NCBI GenBank assembly: GCA_027490345.1
Contig: JAIXYF010000141.1
Span: 1-8,690, forward strand
Reading direction: 5' to 3'
DNA: 8,690 nucleotides
DNA from: Novosphingobium sp.
Lineage (GTDB): Bacteria; Pseudomonadota; Alphaproteobacteria; Sphingomonadales; Sphingomonadaceae
The stretch's first letter is position 1. Every line of letters starts with the position of its first letter. Position numbers and translations under genes: made by a program. The notes beneath the pieces are model-generated. The model ran no database searches. It saw nothing but the letters and a program-made list of their open reading frames with translations, and had not been told where the DNA came from. Below, in pieces: positions 1 to 6,765 of this stretch.

Positions 1-444
1 CAGTTCAACGCCTATTCGGAAGGCTGGGCGCTCTATTCCGAAACGCTGGGCGACGAGCTGGGCGCCTATGATGATGATCCCGTCGGCAAGCTGGGCTATC
101 TCCAGTCCATCGCATTCCGCGCCTGCCGTCTGGTGGTCGATACCGGGCTGCACGCGCGCGAATGGACGCGGGAACAGGCGATCGACTGGTTCGCCAGCAC
201 CAACGGTTCGGGCCGCGACGAGGTGACCAGCGAAGTGGAGCGCTATTGCAGCTGGCCGGGCCAGGCCTGCGGCTATTTCATCGGCCGGAGCGAGATCCTG
301 CGACAGCGCGCGCGGGCGATGGCAGCGCTGGGCAAGGCCTATGACCTGCGAGAGTTCGACAACGCGGTGGTCGAGGGCGGGAACGTGCCGCTCGATGTGC
401 TGGCGGCGAATATCGACGCGTATATTGCGGGGAAGCGGGGCTGA
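1..444 (+). CDS. DUF885-family protein, C-terminal part (5' end outside window)
   Basis: The reading frame is open from base 1 to a TGA at 442-444, giving the last 147 residues of a longer protein. It begins with QFNAYSEGWALYSE; the EGWALYSE block is the signature of the DUF885 family, metallopeptidase-like proteins often annotated as lipoproteins. Family members normally carry an upstream HE-x-x-PGH-type motif, which would lie before this window, so I infer but cannot see the metal site. The segment QACGYFIGRSEILRQRARA matches the usual C-terminal helix of the family, and the protein ends with a short polar tail (AGKRG). Its substrate is unknown, and the missing N-terminus means I cannot say whether it is exported. 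It ends only 9 bp from the stop of the convergent GST gene, so the two genes must share or overlap their transcription ends. A fold-level link to zinc peptidases is inference. Confidence 0.85.
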   Translation, partial: QFNAYSEGWALYSETLGDELGAYDDDPVGKLGYLQSIAFRACRLVVDTGLHAREWTREQAIDWFASTNGSGRDEVTSEVERYCSWPGQACGYFIGRSEILRQRARAMAALGKAYDLREFDNAVVEGGNVPLDVLAANIDAYIAGKRG

Positions 445-453
445 ACTGGCTGC

Positions 454-1080
454 TTAGCCCTTCGCCGCCTTGATCAGCGCGCGGTCGATGGCTTTGGCGG
501 CCTGATAACCGGCTCGTGTACGAATGCGTTCGGCATAAGCGGCAAAGCTGGGCAGCGGGGGGATCGAGCCGAAGTTGAGACCCCAATCGATCTGGCTGCC
601 GACATAGACATCCGCCATCGTGAAGCGCGCGCCGCAGACCCAGTCGCGGGTGGAGAGCAGGCCGTCGATCGCCACGATCACGCGTTCATAGCTGCCGAAC
701 CCGGCTGTGCCCTCTTTGCCCTCCGGCACATTCCAGCCCAGCGTGCGGCCAATCACGGCCTGTTCCATCGGCCCGGCGGCAAAGAACAGCCAGCGGAAGT
801 AGTCCGCCTTCTCGTGCGGTTGCGGCAGCAGGCCCGCTTCAGGGTGCACATCCGCAAGATAGGCGCAAATCGCGGCGCATTCGGTGATGATCCGGTCCCC
901 CTCCGGCGCATGGTGGATCAGCGTGGGCACTTTGTTCATCGGATTGGCGGCGGCCAGTTCGAGCGGGCGATTGGCCCATTCCACCACGACTTGCGCGTAA
1001 TCGGCGCCCGCCTCGTGCAGCGCCCAGCGCGCAATCTGCCCGCGCGACATGGGGACGGTGAAAAACGTGTAGTCGGCCAT
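454..1080 (-). CDS. Glutathione S-transferase family protein
   Basis: A complete 208-residue protein, a normal length for a cytosolic GST. The N-terminal thioredoxin-like domain covers about residues 1-80. TVPMSRGQIARWAL places Ser12 where serine-type GSTs have their catalytic residue, KVPTLI holds the cis-proline (Pro52), and TECAAICAYLAD is the glutathione gamma-glutamyl binding site, with Cys68 in place of the usual serine after Glu67. The helical C-terminal domain includes FTMADVYVGSQIDWG (153-167), the N-capping box motif of GSTs. The ATG at 1080 is chosen because GGAG (complement of 1089-1092) sits 8 nt upstream. The likely role is glutathione conjugation or reduction in the cytoplasm; the substrate cannot be told. 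The start overlaps the stop of a small upstream ORF (TGATG), and the stop faces the DUF885 gene 9 bp away. Confidence 0.9.
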   Translation of the reverse strand: MADYTFFTVPMSRGQIARWALHEAGADYAQVVVEWANRPLELAAANPMNKVPTLIHHAPEGDRIITECAAICAYLADVHPEAGLLPQPHEKADYFRWLFFAAGPMEQAVIGRTLGWNVPEGKEGTAGFGSYERVIVAIDGLLSTRDWVCGARFTMADVYVGSQIDWGLNFGSIPPLPSFAAYAERIRTRAGYQAAKAIDRALIKAAKG

Positions 1081-1211
1081 CAGGGCATCTCCCGCGGTTG
1101 CAGCGAATCAGGTGGTCCGCCCCGCTGGGCTTCATGAAGCAGGCCCTGTTGCGCCAGCACCAGGATCGCCTTGCGCCCGAACGGGCAAAGCAGCGCGCCA
1201 CCGCGTTTCAT
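1080..1211 (-). CDS. Possible 43-residue ORF resembling a GST N-terminus (remnant or leader)
   Basis: A short minus-strand ORF runs from ATG at 1211 to TGA at 1080-1082. Its stop overlaps the ATG of the GST gene (TGATG), a typical arrangement for translational coupling. A GGAG (complement of 1222-1225) lies 10 nt before its ATG, and its third codon positions are mostly G or C, as in real genes here. The peptide contains CPFGRKAILVLAQQGLLHE, which looks like the first strand-turn-helix of a GST (compare the common SPFxRKVRxxLAEKG pattern). It could be the stub of a tandem GST copy that lost its remainder, a small leader peptide, or chance: 43 codons is short in high-GC DNA. The similarity is by eye only. 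Confidence 0.3.
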   Translation of the reverse strand: MKRGGALLCPFGRKAILVLAQQGLLHEAQRGGPPDSLQPREMP

Positions 1212-1290
1212 GCCAGACCCGCTCCCGATTCCAATAGCGTCCCTCAAAGCTTATTGCAGCCTTCCGCAGGCCCGTATAGGCGAAGTGGTG

Positions 1291-2283
1291 ATGACCAACA
1301 CACCGAACCATGCGGCCGATAATCGCGCCACCACCGTCCTTGCCGCTCCCGATATCACGCTGAGCGTGCGGGAGACGTTCGGCATTCCGATCGACATGAC
1401 CGTTCCGGCCTTTTCTGTGGCGGATGAGCGCGTGCCGGATATCGATCCGAACTACGTATTCGATCCAGATACCACGCTGGCGATTCTGGCGGGGTTTGCC
1501 CACAACCGCCGCGTGATGGTGCAGGGCTATCACGGCACCGGCAAATCGACTCATATCGAACAAGTGGCCGCGCGCCTTAAGTGGCCGTGCATCCGCATCA
1601 ACCTTGATGCGCACATCAGCCGCATCGACCTGATCGGCCGCGATGCCATCGTGCTGCGCGATGGCCTGCAGGTGACGGAATTCCGCGAAGGCCTGCTGCC
1701 ATGGGCGCTGCAAACGCCGACCGCGCTGGTGTTCGACGAATACGATGCGGGCCGCCCGGACGTGATGTTCGTGATCCAGCGCGTGCTGGAAACCGAAGGC
1801 AAGCTCACGCTGCTCGATCAGAACCGCGTGATCCGCCCGAACCCGTATTTCCGCATGTTTGCCACGGCAAACACCGTGGGTCTTGGCGATACCAGCGGGC
1901 TTTATCATGGCACGCAGGCGATCAACCAGGGCCAGATGGACCGCTGGAACATCGTCGTCGCGCTGAATTACCTGCCCGCCGCGACCGAGATCGACGTGGT
2001 GACCAAAAAGGTGCCGGGCCTCGATGCCAAGATGGCCGCCGACATGGTCCGCGTGGCCGACCTTTCGCGCAAGGGCTTTATCGCAGGCGATATCTCCACT
2101 GTGATGAGCCCGCGCACGGTGATCAGCTGGGCGCAGAACACCGCTATCTTCGGCGATGCCGGCTTTGCCTTCCGCCTCTCGTTCCTCAACAAGTGCGACG
2201 AGACCGAGCGGGTGCTGGTGGCCGAATACTACCAGCGCGTGTTCGGCAAGGATCTGCCCGAAAGCGTCGTCGGCAAAGTCTGA
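1291..2283 (+). CDS. cobS: Cobaltochelatase, CobS subunit (AAA+ ATPase)
   Basis: A 330-residue protein, very close to the usual ~330. CobS is the AAA+ ATPase that, with CobT, forms the chaperone-like complex driving cobalt insertion into hydrogenobyrinate a,c-diamide by CobN in the aerobic cobalamin pathway (cytoplasm). Walker A is GYHGTGKST (79-87), Walker B is ALVFDE (145-150), a sensor-1-like FATAN lies at 190-194, and MDRW (216-219) may hold the arginine finger. The blocks DTTLAILAGFAHNRRVMVQG, FREGLLPWALQ and NPYFRMFATANTVGLGDT are near-diagnostic for CobS. The ATG at 1291 gives the family-typical length; the frame stays open upstream to a TTG at 1171, but that extension overlaps the divergent region and looks non-coding. 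Only a weak AGG (1278-1280) precedes the start. Normally cobT follows cobS; here the next gene is convergent and unrelated, so CobT must be elsewhere or absent. A related MoxR-type ATPase is a less likely alternative. Confidence 0.95.
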   Translation: MTNTPNHAADNRATTVLAAPDITLSVRETFGIPIDMTVPAFSVADERVPDIDPNYVFDPDTTLAILAGFAHNRRVMVQGYHGTGKSTHIEQVAARLKWPCIRINLDAHISRIDLIGRDAIVLRDGLQVTEFREGLLPWALQTPTALVFDEYDAGRPDVMFVIQRVLETEGKLTLLDQNRVIRPNPYFRMFATANTVGLGDTSGLYHGTQAINQGQMDRWNIVVALNYLPAATEIDVVTKKVPGLDAKMAADMVRVADLSRKGFIAGDISTVMSPRTVISWAQNTAIFGDAGFAFRLSFLNKCDETERVLVAEYYQRVFGKDLPESVVGKV

Positions 2284-2307
2284 GGGAGCCGGTTCGGGCT
2301 GGGGGCC

Positions 2308-2329
2308 CAGGCCTGCCGGCTCAGGCCTG
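2308..2329. terminator. GC-rich hairpin between convergent cobS and GGDEF-EAL gene
   Basis: The 8-mer CAGGCCTG, itself a palindrome, occurs twice (2308-2315 and 2322-2329) around the 6-nt loop CCGGCT, so it can form an 8-bp perfect stem. It lies 24 bp after the cobS stop and overlaps the TGA (2321-2323) of the convergent gene. It could end or stabilise transcripts from either side. There is no real T-tract on either strand, so a classical rho-independent terminator is not proven. A competing 7-bp stem (2286-2292 with 2316-2322) overlaps it. Confidence 0.4.
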
Positions 2330-4696
2330 CTTTCGCACCAAGGGAGCATCGGCAAAGCCGGGCGCATAGGTGATGCGCTCGATTACGCCGGAAGTCATGG
2401 TGCGCTTGGCCTGCACGCGCTCCACCGGAAGCGTGGCGGCAGGCATGGCCTTGCTGATGAGATAGCCCTGCACCTGGGCGCAGCCGCGCTTGCGCAAGGC
2501 AGCCAGCTGGGCGGCATCCTCCACGCCCTCGGCAATGGTCTGCATGTTGAGCCGCGCGGCAAGATCGAGCACAGCCTCGACAATCGCGCCGCTTTCCCCG
2601 CCTTCATCGAGATCGGCAATAAAGCAGCGGTCGATCTTGATCTTGTCGAACGGGAAAGCGCGCAGATAGTTGAGCGAGGAATAGCCCGTGCCAAAATCAT
2701 CGAGCGCGATACGCACGCCAAGCCCGCGGAGCTGGTGGAGCAGCGCAAGGCAGGCCTCCTGATCCTGCATCAGCACGGTTTCGGTGATTTCCAGCTCCAG
2801 CCGGTGCGGATCAAGCCCGGTTGCACCCAGCGCAGACACGACCTGGCGCAGCAGATCATCGCCGCGCATCTGCACGGCCGAGACATTGACCGCCACTGTC
2901 AGGTCTCCGGCCCAGGTTGCCGCCTCGGCCATCGCCTCGCGCAGCACCCATTCCCCGATCGGCACAATCAGCCCGCTGCGTTCGGCAATATCGATGAATG
3001 TGCCCGGCCCGATCATCCCGCGCACCGGATGATGCCAGCGCAGCAGCGCTTCGAACCCGGCGATCCGGTCGGTGGCAAGCGCCTGCACCGGCTGGTAATA
3101 CAGCTCGAACTCCCCATTGGTCAGCGCCGAGCGCAGCTCAAGTTCCAGCGCGCGCTTTTCCAGCAGCACGTCCTTCATGTCGTGCCGATAAAGCGCCGCA
3201 AGACCGCGCCCGCCGGACTTGGCTTCATACAGCGCCATGTCTGCCGCGCGCAGCAATTCATCGGCATTTTCGGCATGATCGGGCGCAAGCGCGATGCCGA
3301 CACTGGCCCCCATCTGAATCGAACGCCCTTCCACCTCGATCGGGCGCGAGAGATCATCGACAATGCGCCGCGCCAGCAGCAGCGCGGCTTCGGCAGAGCG
3401 TGACTGGCCGAGCATCAGCGCGAATTCATCGCCTCCCAGCCGGGCGACCACGTCGTGCGGGCCGATCAGCGCCGCCAGCCGCCGCGCCGCCACCTGCAGC
3501 ACTCGATCACCAGCAGCATGGCCCAGCGAATCATTGACCAGCTTGAAGTGATCGAGATCGGCAAACAGGACCGCGACCAACCCGCGCCGCGGGCGCTGGT
3601 CGAGCCGCTGTTCCAGCTTATCCCGAAACGCGGCCCGATTGGCGAGTAGGGTGAGCGGATCGTGGTGTGCCAGAAAGCGCACTTTGCTTTCCGCCTCGTG
3701 CCGGTCGGTCACATCCCGCAGGAACCCGCGAAACCCGAAGTGCCGCCCCTGCGGATCATGCAACGGGCACCCCGAAACCGCGAACCAGCGTGTCTGCCCA
3801 TCGCGGGTGCGCGAGACGCAGACATCGTGGAACGGCTGGAGCCGGCGCGCGGCCTTGCTGATCGCCTCCGGCCCTTCCCCGGGATCGAACAGCCGCACCA
3901 GCTTAAACCCGGCCAGCGCCCCGTTTTCCACCCCGAGCAACTGGCACAGCCGCTCCGGCGCCTCGACGATCATCCCGGCCGCATCGGTTTGCACCAGGCA
4001 ATCGCTGCCATGGTCGCGATATTGCGTCAGCAGCAGTTCGATCATGTCGTTCGCGGCGCGCAATTCGCGCGTGCGCAGACGGCGCGTGGCGAACATGTAG
4101 TGCAGATTGAAAATGCGCACATGCGCGCTGGCCATCAGCAACAGCACCAGCGGCAGGATGGGCAGAACCGGCAGCTCGGGCCGCTGCAGCAAGGCTGTAA
4201 CTGTGCCCAGCGTGGAGATCAGCGACGATGCAAGGCCCGACACCGGCAGCGTGAAATGCGCAAACAGCACCATGGCATCGGTGGCTTGGATAAACATCAC
4301 CAGCGGCACCAGGTGGTCTGCTGGCGCGCAGGCCAGCGCCGCAATGTTGACAAGCGTGCACAAGAGCGACCGGGTGAGAATATAGCGGCGCCACGCGGCC
4401 AGCAGCGGGGCAGGATCGGCGTCAGCGCTGCGCATATGATTCAGCCGTGTTACGGCAAGGCACAGCAAGCTGGTGTGCATCAATGCCAGCCCCCAGAACC
4501 ACGGCGCCGCAATCCCGGCACAGAGCAGCAGCAGGCCAAGCCGGGTCAGTTCGAAGGCATAGCCGGGAGCGGCGTGAAGATGCGTCACCTTGCAATTGTC
4601 GAACCACACGCGGTCATGCTCATGCACCTTGTGGGTGATGAGATGACGCCCCGCAAAGGGGTGGTTGGCCATGGCTGTCAGCAGCCTGGCAATCAT
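2321..4696 (-). CDS. Membrane PAS-GGDEF-EAL cyclic-di-GMP protein
   Basis: A 791-residue bifunctional c-di-GMP turnover protein. About six hydrophobic segments (roughly 48-64, 66-83, 105-124, 127-147, 152-170, 176-193) form an inner-membrane sensor region I cannot assign to a named MASE/MHYT type. A PAS domain follows (about 224-334, ending FRGFLRDVTDRHEAE), then GGDEF (about 337-500) and EAL (about 513-760). The GGDEF motif RLGGDEF (GGDEF at 421-425) and metal-binding FADLDHFKLVND are intact. The EAL domain keeps EALLRW (Glu549), Asn604, Glu636 in EITE, DDFGTGYSS (Asp666, Asp667), KID (Lys687) and EGVED (Glu723). Both cyclase and phosphodiesterase activities are therefore possible. The product-inhibition I-site RxxD reads GPHD (412-415), so it appears lost. 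The ATG at 4696 is preferred over ATGs at 4729 and 4723 because GGGAGAG ends a few bases upstream (GGAG at 4704-4707, 7-nt gap). It is probably transcribed alone; its role in motility or biofilm control is inferred from the family. Confidence 0.93.
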   Translation of the reverse strand: MIARLLTAMANHPFAGRHLITHKVHEHDRVWFDNCKVTHLHAAPGYAFELTRLGLLLLCAGIAAPWFWGLALMHTSLLCLAVTRLNHMRSADADPAPLLAAWRRYILTRSLLCTLVNIAALACAPADHLVPLVMFIQATDAMVLFAHFTLPVSGLASSLISTLGTVTALLQRPELPVLPILPLVLLLMASAHVRIFNLHYMFATRRLRTRELRAANDMIELLLTQYRDHGSDCLVQTDAAGMIVEAPERLCQLLGVENGALAGFKLVRLFDPGEGPEAISKAARRLQPFHDVCVSRTRDGQTRWFAVSGCPLHDPQGRHFGFRGFLRDVTDRHEAESKVRFLAHHDPLTLLANRAAFRDKLEQRLDQRPRRGLVAVLFADLDHFKLVNDSLGHAAGDRVLQVAARRLAALIGPHDVVARLGGDEFALMLGQSRSAEAALLLARRIVDDLSRPIEVEGRSIQMGASVGIALAPDHAENADELLRAADMALYEAKSGGRGLAALYRHDMKDVLLEKRALELELRSALTNGEFELYYQPVQALATDRIAGFEALLRWHHPVRGMIGPGTFIDIAERSGLIVPIGEWVLREAMAEAATWAGDLTVAVNVSAVQMRGDDLLRQVVSALGATGLDPHRLELEITETVLMQDQEACLALLHQLRGLGVRIALDDFGTGYSSLNYLRAFPFDKIKIDRCFIADLDEGGESGAIVEAVLDLAARLNMQTIAEGVEDAAQLAALRKRGCAQVQGYLISKAMPAATLPVERVQAKRTMTSGVIERITYAPGFADAPLVRKQA

Positions 4697-4800
4697 GCGC
4701 ACTCTCCCGCTTCCCTGCCGCATGGGCAAGGAAGCAGGTTAGCGCGGGGGGGATTGGGGCTCTATCGCCCCTCGGCTATGGAAGACTGCGTATTGCCCGA

Positions 4801-5913
4801 TCAGGCAGTGGGCACCACGAGATACTTCTCGCCCGTCCGCCGAGCGTTGTATTCGGCCACGGCGGCTGGCTCCAGCATACCTTCAAGGCTTACCTCGGCT
4901 TTATAATGGCTGGCGAACGTGGTTGTGAGATCACGCGCCACCCGCGCGCGCATGCGGCCCACGACGTCCATCCCGGCCTTGGCCATGAACGGCGTAAGCA
5001 GCCAGCCGCCCAGATCCCACGTGAGGCCGAAAGCGCGGTTGAGCACGGTCGGCCCCATATCGAGCCCGCCATAGATATAGACCTTCTTGGGCGTGGAAGA
5101 GCCATAGCGGCTATAGGCAGCGCCCCGGCTGGCCGAGACTTCCATCGCAGCCAGGATCTGCCCCGCCAACGTGCCGCCGCCAATCGGATCGAAGCCCAGC
5201 ATTGCGCCGGTCTCGTGAATCGCATCGGCGAGCGCTGCATTGAAGCCGGGCTGGGTCATATCCAGCACATGCTCCGCGCCAAGCCCCTTCAGCAGCGCGA
5301 CTTGCTCGGCGCTGCGCACGATATTGATGAGAGGCACATTGTCTTCGCGGCAGATGCGCACCAGCATCCGGCCAAGGTTGGACGCGGCAGCGGCGTGGAC
5401 GAGGCCAGTAAAGCCTTCCATGCGCATCGTCTCGACAAAGCCCAGCGCGGTCATCGGATTGACGAAGCTGGAGGCGGCCTGCGCCGCGCTGACGCCCTCC
5501 TCCACAGGCAGGCACATGCCCGCTTCGGCATAGGCATAGCTGGCATAGGCCGAGCCCGGCACGCAGGCCACGCGCTTGCCCATCAGCGCCTGCGCAGCGG
5601 GACTGTCCCCGGCGGCCACAACGATTCCGGCGGCCTCGTTGCCTGCCGGCATCGCAAGCCCATGGCGCGCGGCCATGGCGCGGGTGGCATTGTCCGGCAT
5701 TTTCGCGACGACCTTGCCGGGCGTGTAGACGGCATTGGCAGTATCGGCGGAGGCGAACAGCAGGCCGAGATCGCTCGGGTTGATCGGCGTCGCCTCAATC
5801 TGGACGAGCACCTGGCTGCCCACCGGCGCATCCCATGTCTTCGCCGCGATCTCCACGGTGAGCGTGCCGTCTGCATCGAGCCGGGTGGTGAGCTGCTTGC
5901 CGCTAAATGCCAT
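4801..5913 (-). CDS. MDR-family NAD(P)-dependent oxidoreductase (zinc-free, quinone-reductase-like)
   Basis: A 370-residue medium-chain dehydrogenase/reductase. The N-terminal GroES-like domain shows VLVQIEATPINPSDLGLL (35-52) and the substrate-domain hallmark GNEAAGIVV (91-99). The Rossmann part starts around VHAAAASNLGRMLVRICRE (172-190), the place of the AAxGGVG nucleotide-binding loop of quinone oxidoreductases, with the glycines partly replaced. GLGAEHVLD (210-218) matches the end of the following strand-helix unit. The cysteine and histidine ligands of zinc-dependent alcohol dehydrogenases are not seen, so a zinc-free enoyl or quinone reductase type is likely; the substrate is unknown. 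The ATG at 5913 is chosen because GGAG sits 6 nt upstream; the frame extends to a TTG at 5970 without a comparable ribosome site. It lies 66 bp behind truA on the same strand with a hairpin between them, so it may have its own transcript. Confidence 0.88.
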   Translation of the reverse strand: MAFSGKQLTTRLDADGTLTVEIAAKTWDAPVGSQVLVQIEATPINPSDLGLLFASADTANAVYTPGKVVAKMPDNATRAMAARHGLAMPAGNEAAGIVVAAGDSPAAQALMGKRVACVPGSAYASYAYAEAGMCLPVEEGVSAAQAASSFVNPMTALGFVETMRMEGFTGLVHAAAASNLGRMLVRICREDNVPLINIVRSAEQVALLKGLGAEHVLDMTQPGFNAALADAIHETGAMLGFDPIGGGTLAGQILAAMEVSASRGAAYSRYGSSTPKKVYIYGGLDMGPTVLNRAFGLTWDLGGWLLTPFMAKAGMDVVGRMRARVARDLTTTFASHYKAEVSLEGMLEPAAVAEYNARRTGEKYLVVPTA

Positions 5914-5931
5914 GTTTCTCTCCGATTTGGG

Positions 5932-5956
5932 CCGCGCAGGGATTGGTCCTGCGCGG
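5932..5956 (-). terminator. 9-bp stem-loop between truA and the oxidoreductase gene
   Basis: CCGCGCAGG (5932-5940) and CCTGCGCGG (5948-5956) form a perfect 9-bp stem with a 7-nt loop. On the minus strand it lies 23 bp after the truA stop and ends about 10 nt before the ribosome site of the oxidoreductase gene. It is well placed to end fmt-truA transcription or to attenuate read-through. No T-tract follows (CCCAAATCGG), so termination is a reasonable but unproven reading. Confidence 0.45.
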
Positions 5957-5979
5957 GTTTCAATCCGCAACTTAACGGC

Positions 5980-6765
5980 TTAGTCGCCCGGGTAAAGCGC
6001 GCGCATGAAATAGAGGCCATCAGGCGGCGCATTGTGACCCAGACGGCGGCGGTCGCAGGCCTCCAAGGCATCGCGCAAGTCTGCGGCGCTCCACCGCCCC
6101 TCCCCCACCAGCGCAAGGCAACCGACCATCGAGCGCACCTGATGATGGAGGAAACTGCGCGCCTCTGCCGCCACGATCACATGGTCCGCCCCAAGCGGCC
6201 CTTCGGCGCGCCTCACAGAGAGGTGGCGCAGCGTTTTCACCGGGCTGGCCGATTGGCAATGGGCCGAACGAAACGTGGTGAAATCATGATGGCCCACCAG
6301 CACTTGCGCCGCATCATGCATGGCATCTGCATCCAGCGGCTGGACAATGCGCCAGGCCCGCGCCGCTTCCAACACCAGCGGCGCGCGGCGATTGGCGATG
6401 ACATATTCGTAAGACCGGCCAATGCACGAAAAGCGCGCGTGCCAGTCTTCCGCCACCTCCACGCAATCGAGCACGGCCACAGCCTCTGCGGCCAGCCGCA
6501 GCCGGGCATTGATTGCCTCACCCATGCGGAACGGGGCCAGCGGCTTTGCGCTATCGAAATGCGCGCGCATTCCCCGTGCGTGAACCCCGGCATCGGTGCG
6601 CCCGGCGGCATGGAGCGTGACCGGATGGCCCACCACACTGGCCGCCGCGTCCTCCACCGCTTCCTGCACCGATGGCCCGTGCGCCTGCCGCTGGAAGCCC
6701 ATGTACGGCGTGCCATCATATTCGAGCGTGAGCGCGTAGCGCGTGGTGGGCGCACCATCACCCAA
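5980..6765 (-). CDS. truA: tRNA pseudouridine(38-40) synthase TruA
   Basis: TruA converts uridines 38-40 of the tRNA anticodon stem to pseudouridine in the cytoplasm. The catalytic block AGRTDAGVHA carries the active aspartate (Asp58 counted from the TTG at 6765; Asp60 in E. coli). Other family blocks are LTLEYDGTPYMGFQRQ (with F where W is usual), DFTTFR, CQSASPVKTL, and FLHHQVRSMVGCL near the C-terminus. Length is 261 residues from TTG 6765 or 267 from TTG 6783; both fit the family. No in-frame ATG or GTG precedes the conserved TRYALTLEYDG, so initiation seems to be at a TTG. I chose 6765, which overlaps the fmt stop by only 8 nt. Neither TTG has a strong ribosome site, which suggests translational coupling to fmt. 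Confidence 0.93.
   Translation of the reverse strand: MGDGAPTTRYALTLEYDGTPYMGFQRQAHGPSVQEAVEDAAASVVGHPVTLHAAGRTDAGVHARGMRAHFDSAKPLAPFRMGEAINARLRLAAEAVAVLDCVEVAEDWHARFSCIGRSYEYVIANRRAPLVLEAARAWRIVQPLDADAMHDAAQVLVGHHDFTTFRSAHCQSASPVKTLRHLSVRRAEGPLGADHVIVAAEARSFLHHQVRSMVGCLALVGEGRWSAADLRDALEACDRRRLGHNAPPDGLYFMRALYPGD

Noticed and set aside
1254..1280. Possible cobS promoter TTGCAG (1254-1259) and TATAGG (1275-1280).
   Set aside because: The spacer is only 15 bp and the -10 match is poor, so it was not listed as a feature.
1132..2367. A 411-codon minus-strand frame opposite cobS.
   Set aside because: It is an antisense shadow: cobS motifs on + are unambiguous and the minus product has no known family features.
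4756..4771. Small hairpin GGGGC/GCCCC between the oxidoreductase stop and the GGDEF-EAL start.
   Set aside because: A 5-bp stem without a T-tract is expected by chance in this GC-rich DNA; I see no clear promoter in the 4697-4800 gap either.
2156..4906. Two long + strand frames (2156-3403 and 3662-4906) opposite the GGDEF-EAL gene.
   Set aside because: The minus-strand product has every expected catalytic motif in order; the + strand products show only low-complexity H/R/Q/P-rich sequence.
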